Shown: positions 51,326 through 61,092, numbered from the stretch's first letter. The stretch is 64,000 bases of DNA from JBKDZR01 sp047971485 (GCA_047971485.1 JBKDZR010000019.1:8034-72033); one strand, 5' to 3'. A program made the numbers and translations. Notes: generated by a model from the sequence alone, not told the origin.

Positions 51326-54261
51326 GATCCGACCCTTTCTGGGCTGGGCTCATCGCTGAGATCCCATTCGCCAACCCGCGACAGGTGGTCGAAATCCTCG
51401 ACAAAACTGTCGCGTTGGCGGGCGAGGCGCGCGGTATAGCCCTTGTCCTCGTCCATCCAGGCAGCGATCAGCCGGGCCAGATCGGTCGGAACATCGGCGA
51501 TGGGCGGATTGGTCAGGGACACGGCCGAGGATTTCATCGCCGCGCCCAGCCCCAGATAGACAGCCCGCAGGACCGGGGCCGGGGGGATATCCCTGAAACC
51601 GCCGGATTCAGCGATGGCGGCGGTTAAAAGCAACTGTTTTGAAAAGGTTTTCTGCTGTTGCGGGCTGGGCGGGTTGCCCGTCTTGTAGTCATAGATGGCG
51701 ATCTCGCCGGTGTCGGCCAGATCAATGCGGTCGGCCTTGGCGGTCAGGGTAAAGGCCGGGGACTGCAAGGTCAGGGATCCGCTGGCCTCAAAGGCGGTGG
51801 GGTGGGCATCGGCCTGACGCGTGGCTTCTTCGGTGACGAAGCGGTCGGCGATCCGTGCGATCCGAGCCTGCCAGAGATGCCGGGCGGCGGGCCAGGGGAC
51901 GTGCTGGGCAAGGACCTGGCTGGCAGCCCTGATCAGGGCGGCGGCGCGCTCGGCCTCGGGCAGGGCCATCATGGTGGGGATGAAGCCCTCCATCAGCGCA
52001 TGCAGGACAGTGCCACGCAGGCGCGGCTCTGGTACCCGGCGCAGGGGATCCAGCCGTGACAGGCGCAGGATGCGGCGGGCGTAGATCGCATAGGGATCGC
52101 GGATCAGCGTTTCGATCGCGGTGACCGAAAGCTGCCGGGGCCGGACCGCAACCGGTGGCTGGGGCGAGGGGCGCCGCGCCGGAGGCGTCCCGGCCAGGGG
52201 GCGGTCCAGTGCGGCGGCCATGTCCAGCCAGACCTGGCCCTTGTCGCGGATCGCTGTCAGTGCTGCCGGGCCGTTCTGGTCGGGCAGGCCGGTCATCAGG
52301 TTGGTCAGCCGGTTCAGCCAGCGCGAGGGAACCGAGGGGGCCTCACCTTCGCGCAGGGCGCGTGACAGCACGATCCGGGGGGCGCCGGCGGCCTGCTGAA
52401 AGTCATGGGCCGCCAGCCCGACCCGACGTTCCGGCGACAGCAACCCGGCGGCCCGGCGCATGGCGCGGTTCAGCCAGGGATCGGGCTGGGGCAGTTCCGG
52501 CCAGGTGCCATCATTCAGCCCGGCCAGCAGCACCAGATCTGCGCCCTGCACCCTGGCCTCCAGCGTGCCCCAGATCATCACGCCGGGATGGGGGCGGTCG
52601 GGGTCGCGCACCTCGCCGCCCAACAGGCTATTGAGAAGGTTTGCAAAATCGGCTGGATTCAAGTCGCCGCCATGGGTGGCTTCGGCCAGAAGATCGTCCA
52701 GAACACCACGTGCCTGCCGCCCGTCACGATCAGTCCAGAGCCGCCCTGGATTGCCCCTTGCCGGTCCACTGGCCAGGGCCTCGGCCAGCGCGATCAGGTG
52801 TCGGGTATGGTCGGCCAGGGGGGCCGTGCCGATGGCCGCGGCACGATCCAGCAGGTCCGCGATCCAGGCGGCGCGGATCGCGATATCGGCATCGTCGGTT
52901 TCCGCCGCCCAGCCGGTCAGATCGGTGCGCGTCGGAAAGGGTGGGCCGTGGCGGCGCAGGCGCAGTTCCAGCTTGTGGGTGAACAGCATGTGCTGACCGC
53001 GCCCATCGCCCCGGGCGGTCAGCGGATGTTTCAGCAGGGTCAGGATGTCCTCACCCCCGGCGCGCTTGCCACCCAGCCCGGCAATCAGCCGCAGAAAGCG
53101 CCCGGCGGCCATCTGGCGCAGGGGGGCGCCGGCGCTGTCATCGGGTTCGATCCCCCAGCGGCCCAGGGCGGCGGTGACCCGGCGGGTCAGCATCCGGTCT
53201 GGGCTGATCAGGGCCGCTGTCACACCGCGCTCGACCGCGTCGCGCAGGCAAAGCGCCAGGGCGCTGGCCTCGGCCCGCTGATCGGGGGCCTCGATCAGGG
53301 TCACGCCGTCCATGGCGGGGCCGAGGGCGCCCAGCCGTGGCCCATCACGACGCCAGGCATCGGTCACCGGCGCGGGACGTAGCGCCAGAGACAGAAGAGC
53401 ATTGCGCGCCGGGTTGGGCGCGGGGGTTTCCGCCCAGGGGCGGATATCCTGCGGGGCCATGTCCAGATCGGCGGCCAGTGCGGCAAAGCGGTACTGGGGG
53501 TGGTCCTCCTGCGGGATCCGGCCGGTCAGCGTATCCCAGACATCGGCGGGCAGATCGGGATCGACCCCGGGGAGGACCACCGCGCCATTGGGCAAGGCGG
53601 CGACTGCGCGCATGAACAGTGCTGTGGTGCCCCGCGATCCGGTGGATCCGGCGACGATTACGGGATGGGGTGGGGGTGTGTGGCGCCAGCGGGCCAGGAT
53701 GGCCTCGACCACCTTGCGCTGTCGGGCCTCGGGGTCCAGGGGCTGATCTGGATCGGCGGCCAGGAAATGACCCACCAGATCAAGGAACTTCTGGCTGCGT
53801 TCCCAATGTCCCGACAGGTCGGTGACATCAAGCGTGGCGATCCGGTCCATGCCGACGCCTTCGCCCTGCATCTCATCCATCAGTGCGGCCAGGGAATCCG
53901 CCAGATCAAAGGTTGCGCCACGCGGGGCCAGATCCGGCTCGGCCTCGATCAGGTGGCGGACCAGCTGTGCCAGCTCCAGCCGTCTCCGCAGCCCGGGTAC
54001 AGGGGGCGGCAGGCCGGGGGCGCCCTCCAGTTCCAGTTCGCTCAGCAGGCGCAGGCGGGGCAGCAAGCGCGGCGTGCCGTCATCGAACAGCGCGCGGATC
54101 CGTCGCTGCATGCGCCGTGTGTTCACATAGACGGTGACCCGGGCCAGATCCGCCGGGGGCAGCGCCCCAAACCGTGCCAGCAGCCCCTCGACCAGAGCCT
54201 GTGGAAAATCCGCACCTGGCGGCACGCCATAGAGCGGCGCGGGAAACAGCGCGTCCGTCAT
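51322..54261 (-). CDS. addB: AddB, double-strand break repair nuclease subunit
   Basis: 979 residues. An N-terminal inactivated helicase-like region begins LYGVPPGADFPQALVEGLLARF. The C-terminal PD-(D/E)XK nuclease domain includes IAIYDYKTGNPPSPQQQ (about 890-906), with basic and aromatic residues after it. Four-cysteine Fe-S ligands, present in some AddB proteins, are not obvious here, as in other alphaproteobacterial AddB. ATG 54261 overlaps murU by four bases, and its stop overlaps addA by four bases. Unlike addA, it is intact. Confidence 0.93.
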   Translation of the reverse strand: MTDALFPAPLYGVPPGADFPQALVEGLLARFGALPPADLARVTVYVNTRRMQRRIRALFDDGTPRLLPRLRLLSELELEGAPGLPPPVPGLRRRLELAQLVRHLIEAEPDLAPRGATFDLADSLAALMDEMQGEGVGMDRIATLDVTDLSGHWERSQKFLDLVGHFLAADPDQPLDPEARQRKVVEAILARWRHTPPPHPVIVAGSTGSRGTTALFMRAVAALPNGAVVLPGVDPDLPADVWDTLTGRIPQEDHPQYRFAALAADLDMAPQDIRPWAETPAPNPARNALLSLALRPAPVTDAWRRDGPRLGALGPAMDGVTLIEAPDQRAEASALALCLRDAVERGVTAALISPDRMLTRRVTAALGRWGIEPDDSAGAPLRQMAAGRFLRLIAGLGGKRAGGEDILTLLKHPLTARGDGRGQHMLFTHKLELRLRRHGPPFPTRTDLTGWAAETDDADIAIRAAWIADLLDRAAAIGTAPLADHTRHLIALAEALASGPARGNPGRLWTDRDGRQARGVLDDLLAEATHGGDLNPADFANLLNSLLGGEVRDPDRPHPGVMIWGTLEARVQGADLVLLAGLNDGTWPELPQPDPWLNRAMRRAAGLLSPERRVGLAAHDFQQAAGAPRIVLSRALREGEAPSVPSRWLNRLTNLMTGLPDQNGPAALTAIRDKGQVWLDMAAALDRPLAGTPPARRPSPQPPVAVRPRQLSVTAIETLIRDPYAIYARRILRLSRLDPLRRVPEPRLRGTVLHALMEGFIPTMMALPEAERAAALIRAASQVLAQHVPWPAARHLWQARIARIADRFVTEEATRQADAHPTAFEASGSLTLQSPAFTLTAKADRIDLADTGEIAIYDYKTGNPPSPQQQKTFSKQLLLTAAIAESGGFRDIPPAPVLRAVYLGLGAAMKSSAVSLTNPPIADVPTDLARLIAAWMDEDKGYTARLARQRDSFVEDFDHLSRVGEWDLSDEPSPERVGS

Positions 54262-54950
54262 CCGGCGGTGTCCAGAAGGGCTTCGGCCAGGGGAATGCCG
54301 CCGGGATGGCCGACATCGCACCAACCGCCGGGATGAACGGCCCCGTAAAGACGTCCCGCGCTGGCCAGACGTGACCAGATCAGGTTCAGCGAAAAGGGCC
54401 CCTCGGGGGTATCGCCCAGAAGAGCAGTGTCGATGATCTGCGTGCCGGTATAGACAAGGCCCGGGCCGCGGGTCAGGCGCCCGTCATCGGCCATGGCAAA
54501 GTCGCCCGCCCCCTTATGGCCCCGGGCGCGGTCGGCGGGCACCAGCAGAAGAAGTGCGCCCATGCGCGTCCCATCCCAGGCATTGGCCAGTGTTTGCAAA
54601 GGGTTGGCCCCGGTCCAGACCGCATCGCTGTTCAGGGTAAAGACCGGGGCGGGGTGCGTGTCACCGACCAGAAGCGGCAGGGCAGCCTTCAGCCCGCCCC
54701 CGGTGTCCAGCACTTGCGGTGCCTCGACCGTTACCTGGACCGGCCGATCCTTCAGGTGGGCGGTGATCTGATCGGCCAGGTAATGCGCATTGACCACGAT
54801 TCGCGCCAGACCTGTCCCCTCGGCCAGCGCCAGCGCATGGTCGATCAGCGGCCGGCCGGCAACCTCGATCAGCGGTTTCGGTCGGTTTCGGGTCAGATCG
54901 CCCATGCGCGTGCCGAAGCCGGCGGCGAAAAGCATCAGGGCGTCGGGCAT
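54258..54950 (-). CDS. murU: Nucleotidyltransferase, N-acetylmuramate-1-phosphate uridylyltransferase-like
   Basis: A 230-residue sugar nucleotidyltransferase. The N-terminal MLFAAGFGTRMGDLTRNRPKPL has the G-x-G-T-R-M signature and the catalytic Lys. LDTGGGLKAALPLL and FTLNSDAVW follow. Paired with an AmgK-like kinase, it fits the MurU of the cell-wall sugar salvage route that by-passes fosfomycin-sensitive MurA (described in Pseudomonas). ATG 54950 is chosen, overlapping amgK by 16 bases; an ATG at 54935 (TGATG) is possible. The specific substrate is inferred from the gene pair. Confidence 0.85.
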   Translation of the reverse strand: MPDALMLFAAGFGTRMGDLTRNRPKPLIEVAGRPLIDHALALAEGTGLARIVVNAHYLADQITAHLKDRPVQVTVEAPQVLDTGGGLKAALPLLVGDTHPAPVFTLNSDAVWTGANPLQTLANAWDGTRMGALLLLVPADRARGHKGAGDFAMADDGRLTRGPGLVYTGTQIIDTALLGDTPEGPFSLNLIWSRLASAGRLYGAVHPGGWCDVGHPGGIPLAEALLDTAG

Positions 54951-55918
54951 GGGTGTCTCAGTCGGTCGAGATGAACGGCATCGGGCGGTGGCAGGCAATC
55001 CTGCACCAGGCACCGCAGGTCGGCAAGATCAGGATGGGCGAGATCCGCCTGCACATGGGCCCAGACCCGGGGGATCAGGTCGATATAGCGTGGCTTGCCC
55101 ATCAGTTGTGACAGGCGGGCAAAAATCCCCAGGATGCGCAGATTGCGTTGGGCGCCCATCACGGCCAGATCGCGGGCCAGATTGGCGGGGTTCAGGTTCC
55201 CGAGTGCGGCAAAGCGGGTCAGGGCCATGGTGCGTGCGGCTGGGGCCAGATCGCGCCGGGCATCGGTGATCAACGAGGCCAGATCATAGCTGGCCGGCCC
55301 GATGAAGGCGTCCTGGAAATCCAGCAGCCCGATCCGCGCGGCCCCTGTCCGATCCGGCAGCCAAAGCAGATTTTCGGCATGAAAATCCCGGTGGCAGGGC
55401 ACCATTGCGCCCGTATCGAACACCGCCATCAGGGGCGCCAGCGCGGCCTCGGCCAGCGGTCCGGCCAGACCTGGATCCCGGGCATACCATTCGGCTGCCG
55501 GTGCGATCATCATGGCCATGCTTGCCGCGCTGTAGGCGGGGATACCAGCGGGCGGGGTGATGCGCTGAAAGGCGACCAGCGTGTCCACCGCTGCGGCGTA
55601 CAGCTCTGGCTCCTCGGTTGGATGGGCGGTGGCACGGCTGGCCAGATCGTCATCGCCCAGATCCTCAAGCAGCAGCAACCCGGCCTTGACATCCTCGGCC
55701 AGGATCCGGGGGGCGGACAGGCCGGACTGGTGCAGATGCCGGGCGATGGCGGCGAAGGTGCTGACGGTTCCGGGGTTGGGATCCTGCATCAGGATGGCGG
55801 GTCCGGACGCTCCGGTCAGCCGATAATACCGCCGCGACGAGGCATCCCCGGCCAGCGGCGCCAGCGGTGCATCGGCCCAATCGGTGCGGCGCAGAAAGGG
55901 GCGGATCGGATCAGTCAT
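54935..55918 (-). CDS. amgK: Aminoglycoside-phosphotransferase-fold sugar kinase (AmgK-like)
   Basis: A 327-residue kinase. Brenner motif HRDFHAEN (176-183) and metal site LLDFQDA (198-204) are intact. It is expected to phosphorylate N-acetylmuramate and GlcNAc at C1, giving the substrate for MurU encoded next. ATG 55918 overlaps tsaE by eight bases (ATGACTGA). The frame extension to 56098 is rejected. The role in muropeptide recycling is from characterised homologues. An alternative is a different amino-sugar substrate. Confidence 0.86.
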   Translation of the reverse strand: MTDPIRPFLRRTDWADAPLAPLAGDASSRRYYRLTGASGPAILMQDPNPGTVSTFAAIARHLHQSGLSAPRILAEDVKAGLLLLEDLGDDDLASRATAHPTEEPELYAAAVDTLVAFQRITPPAGIPAYSAASMAMMIAPAAEWYARDPGLAGPLAEAALAPLMAVFDTGAMVPCHRDFHAENLLWLPDRTGAARIGLLDFQDAFIGPASYDLASLITDARRDLAPAARTMALTRFAALGNLNPANLARDLAVMGAQRNLRILGIFARLSQLMGKPRYIDLIPRVWAHVQADLAHPDLADLRCLVQDCLPPPDAVHLDRLRHPCPTP

Positions 55919-56402
55919 CGGCCGGTTCCGTGCGCAGGGCGGCCAGCCGGTCGGCCCAGACCGGGGCGGGCCCGGACAGGATGATCCGGCGCTGTCCGCC
56001 GGTTTCGCCAAGCGGGTCGAGGGACAGGTGCAGCGCAGTGGCCGGCAGGTCGCCGCCCAGCCGGTCGGGCCATTCGACCAGGCACAGCGCGGTGTCAAAG
56101 GCGTCCTCCAGGCCCAGTTCCCATACCTCGCCCGCGCCGCTCAGGCGGTAGAGATCGGTGTGCCAGATTTCCAGATCCGGGGTGACGTAGCTTTGAACCA
56201 GGGTAAAGGTTGGCGAGGGGATATCTTCGGTCACGCCGCGGGTCCGGATGATTTCCCGGGCCATCAGGCTTTTGCCCGCCCCGATCGGCCCCGTCAGCGC
56301 CAACACGTCGCCGGCGCGCAAAACCGGGGCCAACCGCCGGGCCAGGGCGGCGGTTTGCGTGGGGTCATCTGTGGTCAGGACAAGGCGGGTCTCGGCGGAC
56401 AT
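55911..56402 (-). CDS. tsaE: tRNA threonylcarbamoyladenosine biosynthesis ATPase TsaE
   Basis: ATPase that supports TsaB-TsaD in making t6A37 in ANN-decoding tRNAs. 163 residues from ATG 56402. P-loop TGPIGAGKSLMAREII (about 37-52), SPTFTLVQSY, and WHTDLYRLSGAGEVWELGLED are the family blocks. It heads the overlapped run tsaE-amgK-murU-addB-addA, and the fourth and fifth genes depend on translational coupling. Confidence 0.95.
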   Translation of the reverse strand: MSAETRLVLTTDDPTQTAALARRLAPVLRAGDVLALTGPIGAGKSLMAREIIRTRGVTEDIPSPTFTLVQSYVTPDLEIWHTDLYRLSGAGEVWELGLEDAFDTALCLVEWPDRLGGDLPATALHLSLDPLGETGGQRRIILSGPAPVWADRLAALRTEPADD

Positions 56403-56656
56403 GGCGCAACTATGGCCCTGCGCCGGAGCGGGGGCAAGCGCTGTGGATCGGTGGCCTTGTCTTGGTCCTCTGATTTCCAACCGGAGACAGTCTGCCAATG
56501 GCGTTCGGTGCCATTCTTACCCTCGGCGGGAATAGAAGAATGCAGTGCCGCCACATTGCCGCCTGTCGGCGCGGGGCTTGATCTGCAATGCAAACCGCCG
56601 CTCTGACAGCAAAGCCGGCTTGCAAATGGCCAATCCTTGGGGGTTGGTCGTCCCGA

Positions 56657-58258
56657 TCAGGTGCCGACGCGGGACAGGCGTGGCACATCTGTCGTGATCT
56701 GCTGGGTGTTGTGCTCGAATGACACCATGCAGGCCCCGCCGGTCAGCAGCCGGGTGCGCAGCAACAGGCCGGTGCCGTCCGGTGCCGTGACCCGCGCGTC
56801 AAAGCTTTGGCGCATTTGCCCGTCGATCAGCCCCAGGCGGACCGGCCCCCACAGATCGGGCCGCGAGGATCGAGCCTGCCAGCGTTGCACGGCATCCGCC
56901 AGTCCGACCCCGACCCCGACACTGGGCGCGTCCTCGCAATCGCAGGCCTGCCACATCTGTTCATAGATGCGGTTCGATGCGCTGAGCACGCCATTGTGGG
57001 AAAAGATCGCAATCGCATCATCAAGATTGTCCAGGATCGACTGGCTCATCTGGATTTCGGACCGGAAGCTGCGGGTCAGGGACACCTCGGATGTGATGTC
57101 CTCAAAAACATAGGCCACGGCGCCGTCGGGGTGGGGGCGCCCGGTGACGCGGTAGGTCTGGCCCGTCGCCAGATACCAGGTCTGGGCATAGGTGCCTTCC
57201 TCGGCGCCGGCCTCAAGCTGGGCGATATGCAGCCGCCAGCTTTTGTAATCCTTGGGTTCGGGGATGCGCTGGCGGTCGCGCAAGGCATCGAGAAAGGAAT
57301 GCAGCGTGGGCTGGGTGCTCAGTTGTTCGGCGGGTACCCCGGTCAGATCGACCAGCGCGGGGTTGAACAGCACCAGTCGCCGCCGCCGGTCAAAGATCGC
57401 CAGCCCGATGGTCAGATGCGCAAAGGTCTTGGTCAGGGTCTGGACAAAGCCCGACAGCGCCCGCTCGGCCCGCACCAGCGCATCGGCAGGGGCGGCGAAG
57501 TTCAGCTTGCCGCAGCTGTCATTCTGGATCGTGGTCAGATCGAACCAGTGCTCCTTGTCCCGGCCCGGCGGCTGACTGGCGACGCGCCGCTGACTGGCGC
57601 CTGATCCGCGCTGTGCTGGGACGGAGGCAAAGATGTCGGGGGGCGGCCAGGAAAGGCTCTTCTTGTCGGTTTCATCGGTTTCGGCCAGCGCCATGTAGGC
57701 GGCATTCGCCCAGGTGATGGCCCCGTCATCGCGTTGTTTCCAGGTGAGGACGGGGGACAGTTCGGCGATGGCGCGCAGGGTTTCCAGCTCGGCGCGCATG
57801 GCCATCATGCTGTAGCGTTCAACCAGTTCCGATTGCGTGGCTTGCCCCTGTTCCTTCAGAACGATCCGCAGCAGATCGCCGTTGCGTTCCGCTTCCAGGG
57901 ACATGGTTTCCGGGCCCTTGCCGCTGTCGTTGATGCGCAGGGCCACGGGTTGTCCCTGAGGCAGGTTGAGGATGCGGTTTTCCAGGTCATCGAAGCGGTG
58001 GCCAAAGCCCAGCAGAAATTCACCCCAGTCATCAATGCCGCTGCCCGATCGCGGCAACATGGCGCGCGCGGCTTCCGTGGCATCGGCCAGACGCCGGCCG
58101 TCGAAAAGGAACACCACCTCTTCATCCGGTACCGCAAGCTTGAGGTGCGCTCGCTGGCCTGTACCGTCACGGCCCAGCCAGATCCAGGCGAGTGTCACAA
58201 GCGAAGCCGAGACGAGGCTTGAAACCGCACCAATAAACAGAACATCCGGGCCTATCAT
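56657..58258 (-). CDS. Membrane-anchored PAS-domain protein without a kinase domain
   Basis: 533 residues. One N-terminal membrane helix (about residues 5-27) is followed by two PAS-like regions, around 165-200 (LRAIAELSPVLTWKQRDDGAITWANAAYMALAET) and 290-400 (GLAIFDRRRRLVLFNPALVDLTG), and a third partial one near 415-450. No His-kinase, GGDEF, EAL or HTH domain follows. The C-terminus ends in a beta-rich segment. It lies 87 bases downstream of regB on the same strand. A sensory input without its own output is the likely nature; its partner is unknown. ATG 58258 has GAGG upstream; GTG 58264 is an alternative. Confidence 0.82.
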   Translation of the reverse strand: MIGPDVLFIGAVSSLVSASLVTLAWIWLGRDGTGQRAHLKLAVPDEEVVFLFDGRRLADATEAARAMLPRSGSGIDDWGEFLLGFGHRFDDLENRILNLPQGQPVALRINDSGKGPETMSLEAERNGDLLRIVLKEQGQATQSELVERYSMMAMRAELETLRAIAELSPVLTWKQRDDGAITWANAAYMALAETDETDKKSLSWPPPDIFASVPAQRGSGASQRRVASQPPGRDKEHWFDLTTIQNDSCGKLNFAAPADALVRAERALSGFVQTLTKTFAHLTIGLAIFDRRRRLVLFNPALVDLTGVPAEQLSTQPTLHSFLDALRDRQRIPEPKDYKSWRLHIAQLEAGAEEGTYAQTWYLATGQTYRVTGRPHPDGAVAYVFEDITSEVSLTRSFRSEIQMSQSILDNLDDAIAIFSHNGVLSASNRIYEQMWQACDCEDAPSVGVGVGLADAVQRWQARSSRPDLWGPVRLGLIDGQMRQSFDARVTAPDGTGLLLRTRLLTGGACMVSFEHNTQQITTDVPRLSRVGT

Positions 58259-58345
58259 GCCCACCTCGCCAATCCCCAGTTACCGGCGTCCCCCGGCGTC
58301 GGCGAGATTCCGCGCATTAAGGTTAACGAAAGGTTAATATTAAGA

Positions 58346-59740
58346 TCAAACGCGAATTATTTCGTTGACACCTATCCCGGATGCATCACCAACCGCCGGT
58401 TTTTCGATCCGGTCGCGGGGCCAGATGACGAATATGTTGGCGCCGCTGCGCTCGGGCAGTTCATCGCTGCTGAGGAACGGATCGCTGCCATTGGTGAATG
58501 TAAGCCGTGCACCGGTGCGTTCCAACAGGGTTTTGGCGATGAACAGCCCCAGGCCCATGCCCTCGTATCCGGGCCGGGCTGTGCGGTCCGTCTCGGTGCG
58601 GCGGCGGCGCAGGAACGGATCACCCAGCCGCCCGATGACCTGGGAGGGGAAGCCCCGGCCGTCATCGCTGATACAGATGGTGATCGTATCGGCCGACCAT
58701 GACGCGTCGACCCAGACCCGGCTTTCGGCAAAATCCACAGCGTTTTGTACCAGGTTCCGGATGCCGTGGATGATCTCGGGCAGGCGTGCGATGGTCGGCT
58801 GCTGGCTTTCGCCGCTGTCGGCCGGCATGACGCTGAACACGATGGTCTTACCGCGGTCCTTGTGGGGTTCGGCCGCTTCGCGCACGACGGTGTCCAGCGG
58901 CGCGTGGCGCATGTATTTGTCATCCTTCCCGGCCCGGCCCATGGAGCGCAGGATATCGCGGCACCGGTCGGTCTGATCGCGGATCAGTAGGGCATCGTCG
59001 CGCAGTTCGGGATCGGACAGTTCGCTGACCAGTTCGGAACTGACCAACTTGATCGTCGCCAGTGGCGTGCCCAGTTCATGGGCCGCGGCGGCCACAACCC
59101 CCCCCAGATCGGTCAGCTTTTGTTCGCGCAGCAGTGCCATCTGCGTTGCCAGCAGCGCGTCGGACATGACATTTATTTCCCGGCTGATCCGATAGGCGTA
59201 GCCAGCGATAAAGATCATTCCGATCAGAACCGCCGCCCAGATCCCGAACAGCAGGTCGTCCGGTGGCCGGATGATGATGCCGTCGCGGGTGTGCAGCGGC
59301 ACGTTGTACAGCGTGACCAGGGTCACCAGGGCGCTGGCTGCGACGCCCAGCACGATGGTTGAGCGCAGGTTCAGTGCCGATGCCGAAATTGTGACCGGGG
59401 CCAGGATCAGCAGGGCGAAAGGGTTGCTCAGCCCGCCGGTCAGGTAAAGCAGGAAGCACAATTGCGAGATGTCGAACAGCAGCATCGCGACGACCTGGTG
59501 TTCGGTCAGGCGCTTGATGGCCGGAAAGGCAAACATTGCCAGCGTGTTGGCCAGGGTCGAGACGCCAACGGCCAGGTAACACAGGGGCAGGTTCAGCGCG
59601 ATGTCGAAAAAGCGTCCCGCTACGGTGATCGCTGCCACCTGGCCGATGATGGCGATCCAGCGCAGTACGATCAGGGTGCGCAGCCGAATCCAGTGGCTGC
59701 GCGCCTGGGGGTTGAACGGGTCGAGAAAGGGATCGTCCAT
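58346..59740 (-). CDS. regB: Redox sensor histidine kinase RegB (PrrB/ActS)
   Basis: 464 residues. About six membrane helices (22-185) contain the quinone-sensing motif GGLSNPFALLI (102-112). The H-box AAAAHELGTPLATI carries phospho-acceptor His 221, and the redox-active cysteine lies in RDQTDRCRDIL (Cys 260). N and G boxes follow with VQNAVDFAE and GMGLGLFIAKTLLERTGA. It phosphorylates RegA under low-oxygen or reducing conditions. Divergent from senC-regA, the classical layout. Confidence 0.96.
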   Translation of the reverse strand: MDDPFLDPFNPQARSHWIRLRTLIVLRWIAIIGQVAAITVAGRFFDIALNLPLCYLAVGVSTLANTLAMFAFPAIKRLTEHQVVAMLLFDISQLCFLLYLTGGLSNPFALLILAPVTISASALNLRSTIVLGVAASALVTLVTLYNVPLHTRDGIIIRPPDDLLFGIWAAVLIGMIFIAGYAYRISREINVMSDALLATQMALLREQKLTDLGGVVAAAAHELGTPLATIKLVSSELVSELSDPELRDDALLIRDQTDRCRDILRSMGRAGKDDKYMRHAPLDTVVREAAEPHKDRGKTIVFSVMPADSGESQQPTIARLPEIIHGIRNLVQNAVDFAESRVWVDASWSADTITICISDDGRGFPSQVIGRLGDPFLRRRRTETDRTARPGYEGMGLGLFIAKTLLERTGARLTFTNGSDPFLSSDELPERSGANIFVIWPRDRIEKPAVGDASGIGVNEIIRV

Positions 59741-59828
59741 TGGGGCCCTGGATTGCCGGTGTTGCCCTGCTGTGATAGCGCCCCGCGTGTGTCATGACAA
59801 TTTCCAGACAGAAAGCGGGGTGAGAACC

Positions 59829-60455
59829 ATGATCCGAACGGTTGCGATTGCTGCGGGCACGGCCCTGGTCCTGCTTGTCGGCGTCACCGCATTCGTCGCG
59901 CTGCGCGGTCCGGACGGGGAAGATAGGTTTGCCCAGTGCCGCGACAGCCGCATTGCGGGGGGCACGGATACCATCGGCGGGCCGTTCACGCTGGTCGACG
60001 CCCAGGGCCGGACCGTGACCGATGCCGATGTGATCACAAAGCCCTCCTTGCTCTATTTCGGCTATACGTTCTGTCCCGACATCTGTCCTTTCGACATGGC
60101 CCGCAACGCCATGGCCACCGAGGTTCTGGAGGATCGGGGCCATGATGTGACCCCAGTCTTCATCTCCATCGACCCCAAGCGCGATACACCCGAAGTGGTG
60201 GGCAACTTCGCCGCCAACATGAGCGAAAAGGCCATCGGCCTGACCGGAGCGCCCGAACAGATCCGCGCTGCCAGCCAGGCCTACAAGACCTATTACAAGG
60301 CCAATGACCCGGGCGACGACCCCTACTATCTGGTCGATCATTCGACCTTTACCTATCTGGTGCTGCCCGGGCATGGCTTTGTCGAGTTCTTCCGCCGTGA
60401 TCTGTCGGCCGAGGACATGGCCAGCAAGGTTACCTGTTTCATTGAGGCCAGTTGA
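59829..60455 (+). CDS. senC: SCO1/SenC (PrrC) family copper chaperone
   Basis: A 208-residue membrane-anchored periplasmic protein: one N-terminal helix (about residues 4-25) and a thioredoxin-like domain. The copper-binding pair FCPDIC (Cys 82, Cys 86) and a downstream His in DHSTFTYLV (about 170) are the Sco signature. Needed for the CuA or CuB site of cytochrome oxidases, and in relatives it feeds redox signals to RegB. ATG 59829 is the start. The longer frame to 59601 would overlap regB. Confidence 0.94.
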   Translation: MIRTVAIAAGTALVLLVGVTAFVALRGPDGEDRFAQCRDSRIAGGTDTIGGPFTLVDAQGRTVTDADVITKPSLLYFGYTFCPDICPFDMARNAMATEVLEDRGHDVTPVFISIDPKRDTPEVVGNFAANMSEKAIGLTGAPEQIRAASQAYKTYYKANDPGDDPYYLVDHSTFTYLVLPGHGFVEFFRRDLSAEDMASKVTCFIEAS

Positions 60456-60537
60456 CCGCAGGGCGGTCCCGGTGGCCAAATTGACGGTCTCGGGGCAACG
60501 GGGTATCCCTGATCAACCGATCACAGCGGAGACGGAT

Positions 60538-61092
60538 ATGACGGAACAGGCGCTGCGGGAAATCGGCGAGGATAACTCGCTTCTTCTTGTCGATGATGAC
60601 GAAGCTTTTCTCAAGCGGCTGTCCCGGGCCATGGAAAAACGCGGCTTCGCGCCGGAAAATGCCGGATCCGTTGCTGCGGGCAAGGCCATCGCCACCGCCC
60701 GCCCGCCCGCCTATGCGGTGGTTGATTTGCGGCTGGAGGATGGCAACGGTCTGGATGTGGTCGAGGTGCTGCGCGAAAAGCGTCCCGATTGCCGGATCGT
60801 GGTTCTGACCGGCTATGGCGCAATCGCCACGGCGGTGGCGGCGGTTAAGATCGGGGCGACGGATTATCTGTCGAAACCGGCTGATGCCGATGATATCACT
60901 GCCGCGCTTCTGGCCGGGGCTGATGCATTGCCGCCGCCCCCCGAGAACCCGATGTCGGCGGATCGGGTACGCTGGGAACATATCCAGCGGGTCTATGAAC
61001 TGTGTGATCGCAATGTCAGCGAAACGGCGCGGCGGCTGAACATGCACCGGCGTACGCTGCAGCGCATCCTAGCCAAGCGCAGCCCCCGCTGA
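60538..61092 (+). CDS. regA: Response regulator RegA (PrrA/ActR)
   Basis: A 184-residue single-domain-plus-HTH regulator. The receiver has LLLVDDDEAFL (acidic pocket) and phospho-acceptor Asp 63 in VVDLRLEDGNGL. After a proline linker (GADALPPPPENP) the Fis-type helix-turn-helix is ELCDRNVSETARRLNMHRRT, nearly invariant in the RegA family. It controls oxygen-responsive respiration, nitrogen and carbon genes. ATG 60538 has GGAG eight bases upstream. Its stop overlaps the possible start of the small lipoprotein gene. Confidence 0.96.
   Translation: MTEQALREIGEDNSLLLVDDDEAFLKRLSRAMEKRGFAPENAGSVAAGKAIATARPPAYAVVDLRLEDGNGLDVVEVLREKRPDCRIVVLTGYGAIATAVAAVKIGATDYLSKPADADDITAALLAGADALPPPPENPMSADRVRWEHIQRVYELCDRNVSETARRLNMHRRTLQRILAKRSPR

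Noticed and set aside
49601..51439. Long plus-strand open frame (612 residues) opposite addA
   Set aside because: Antisense shadow. The addA frame shows helicase and nuclease motifs on the other strand.
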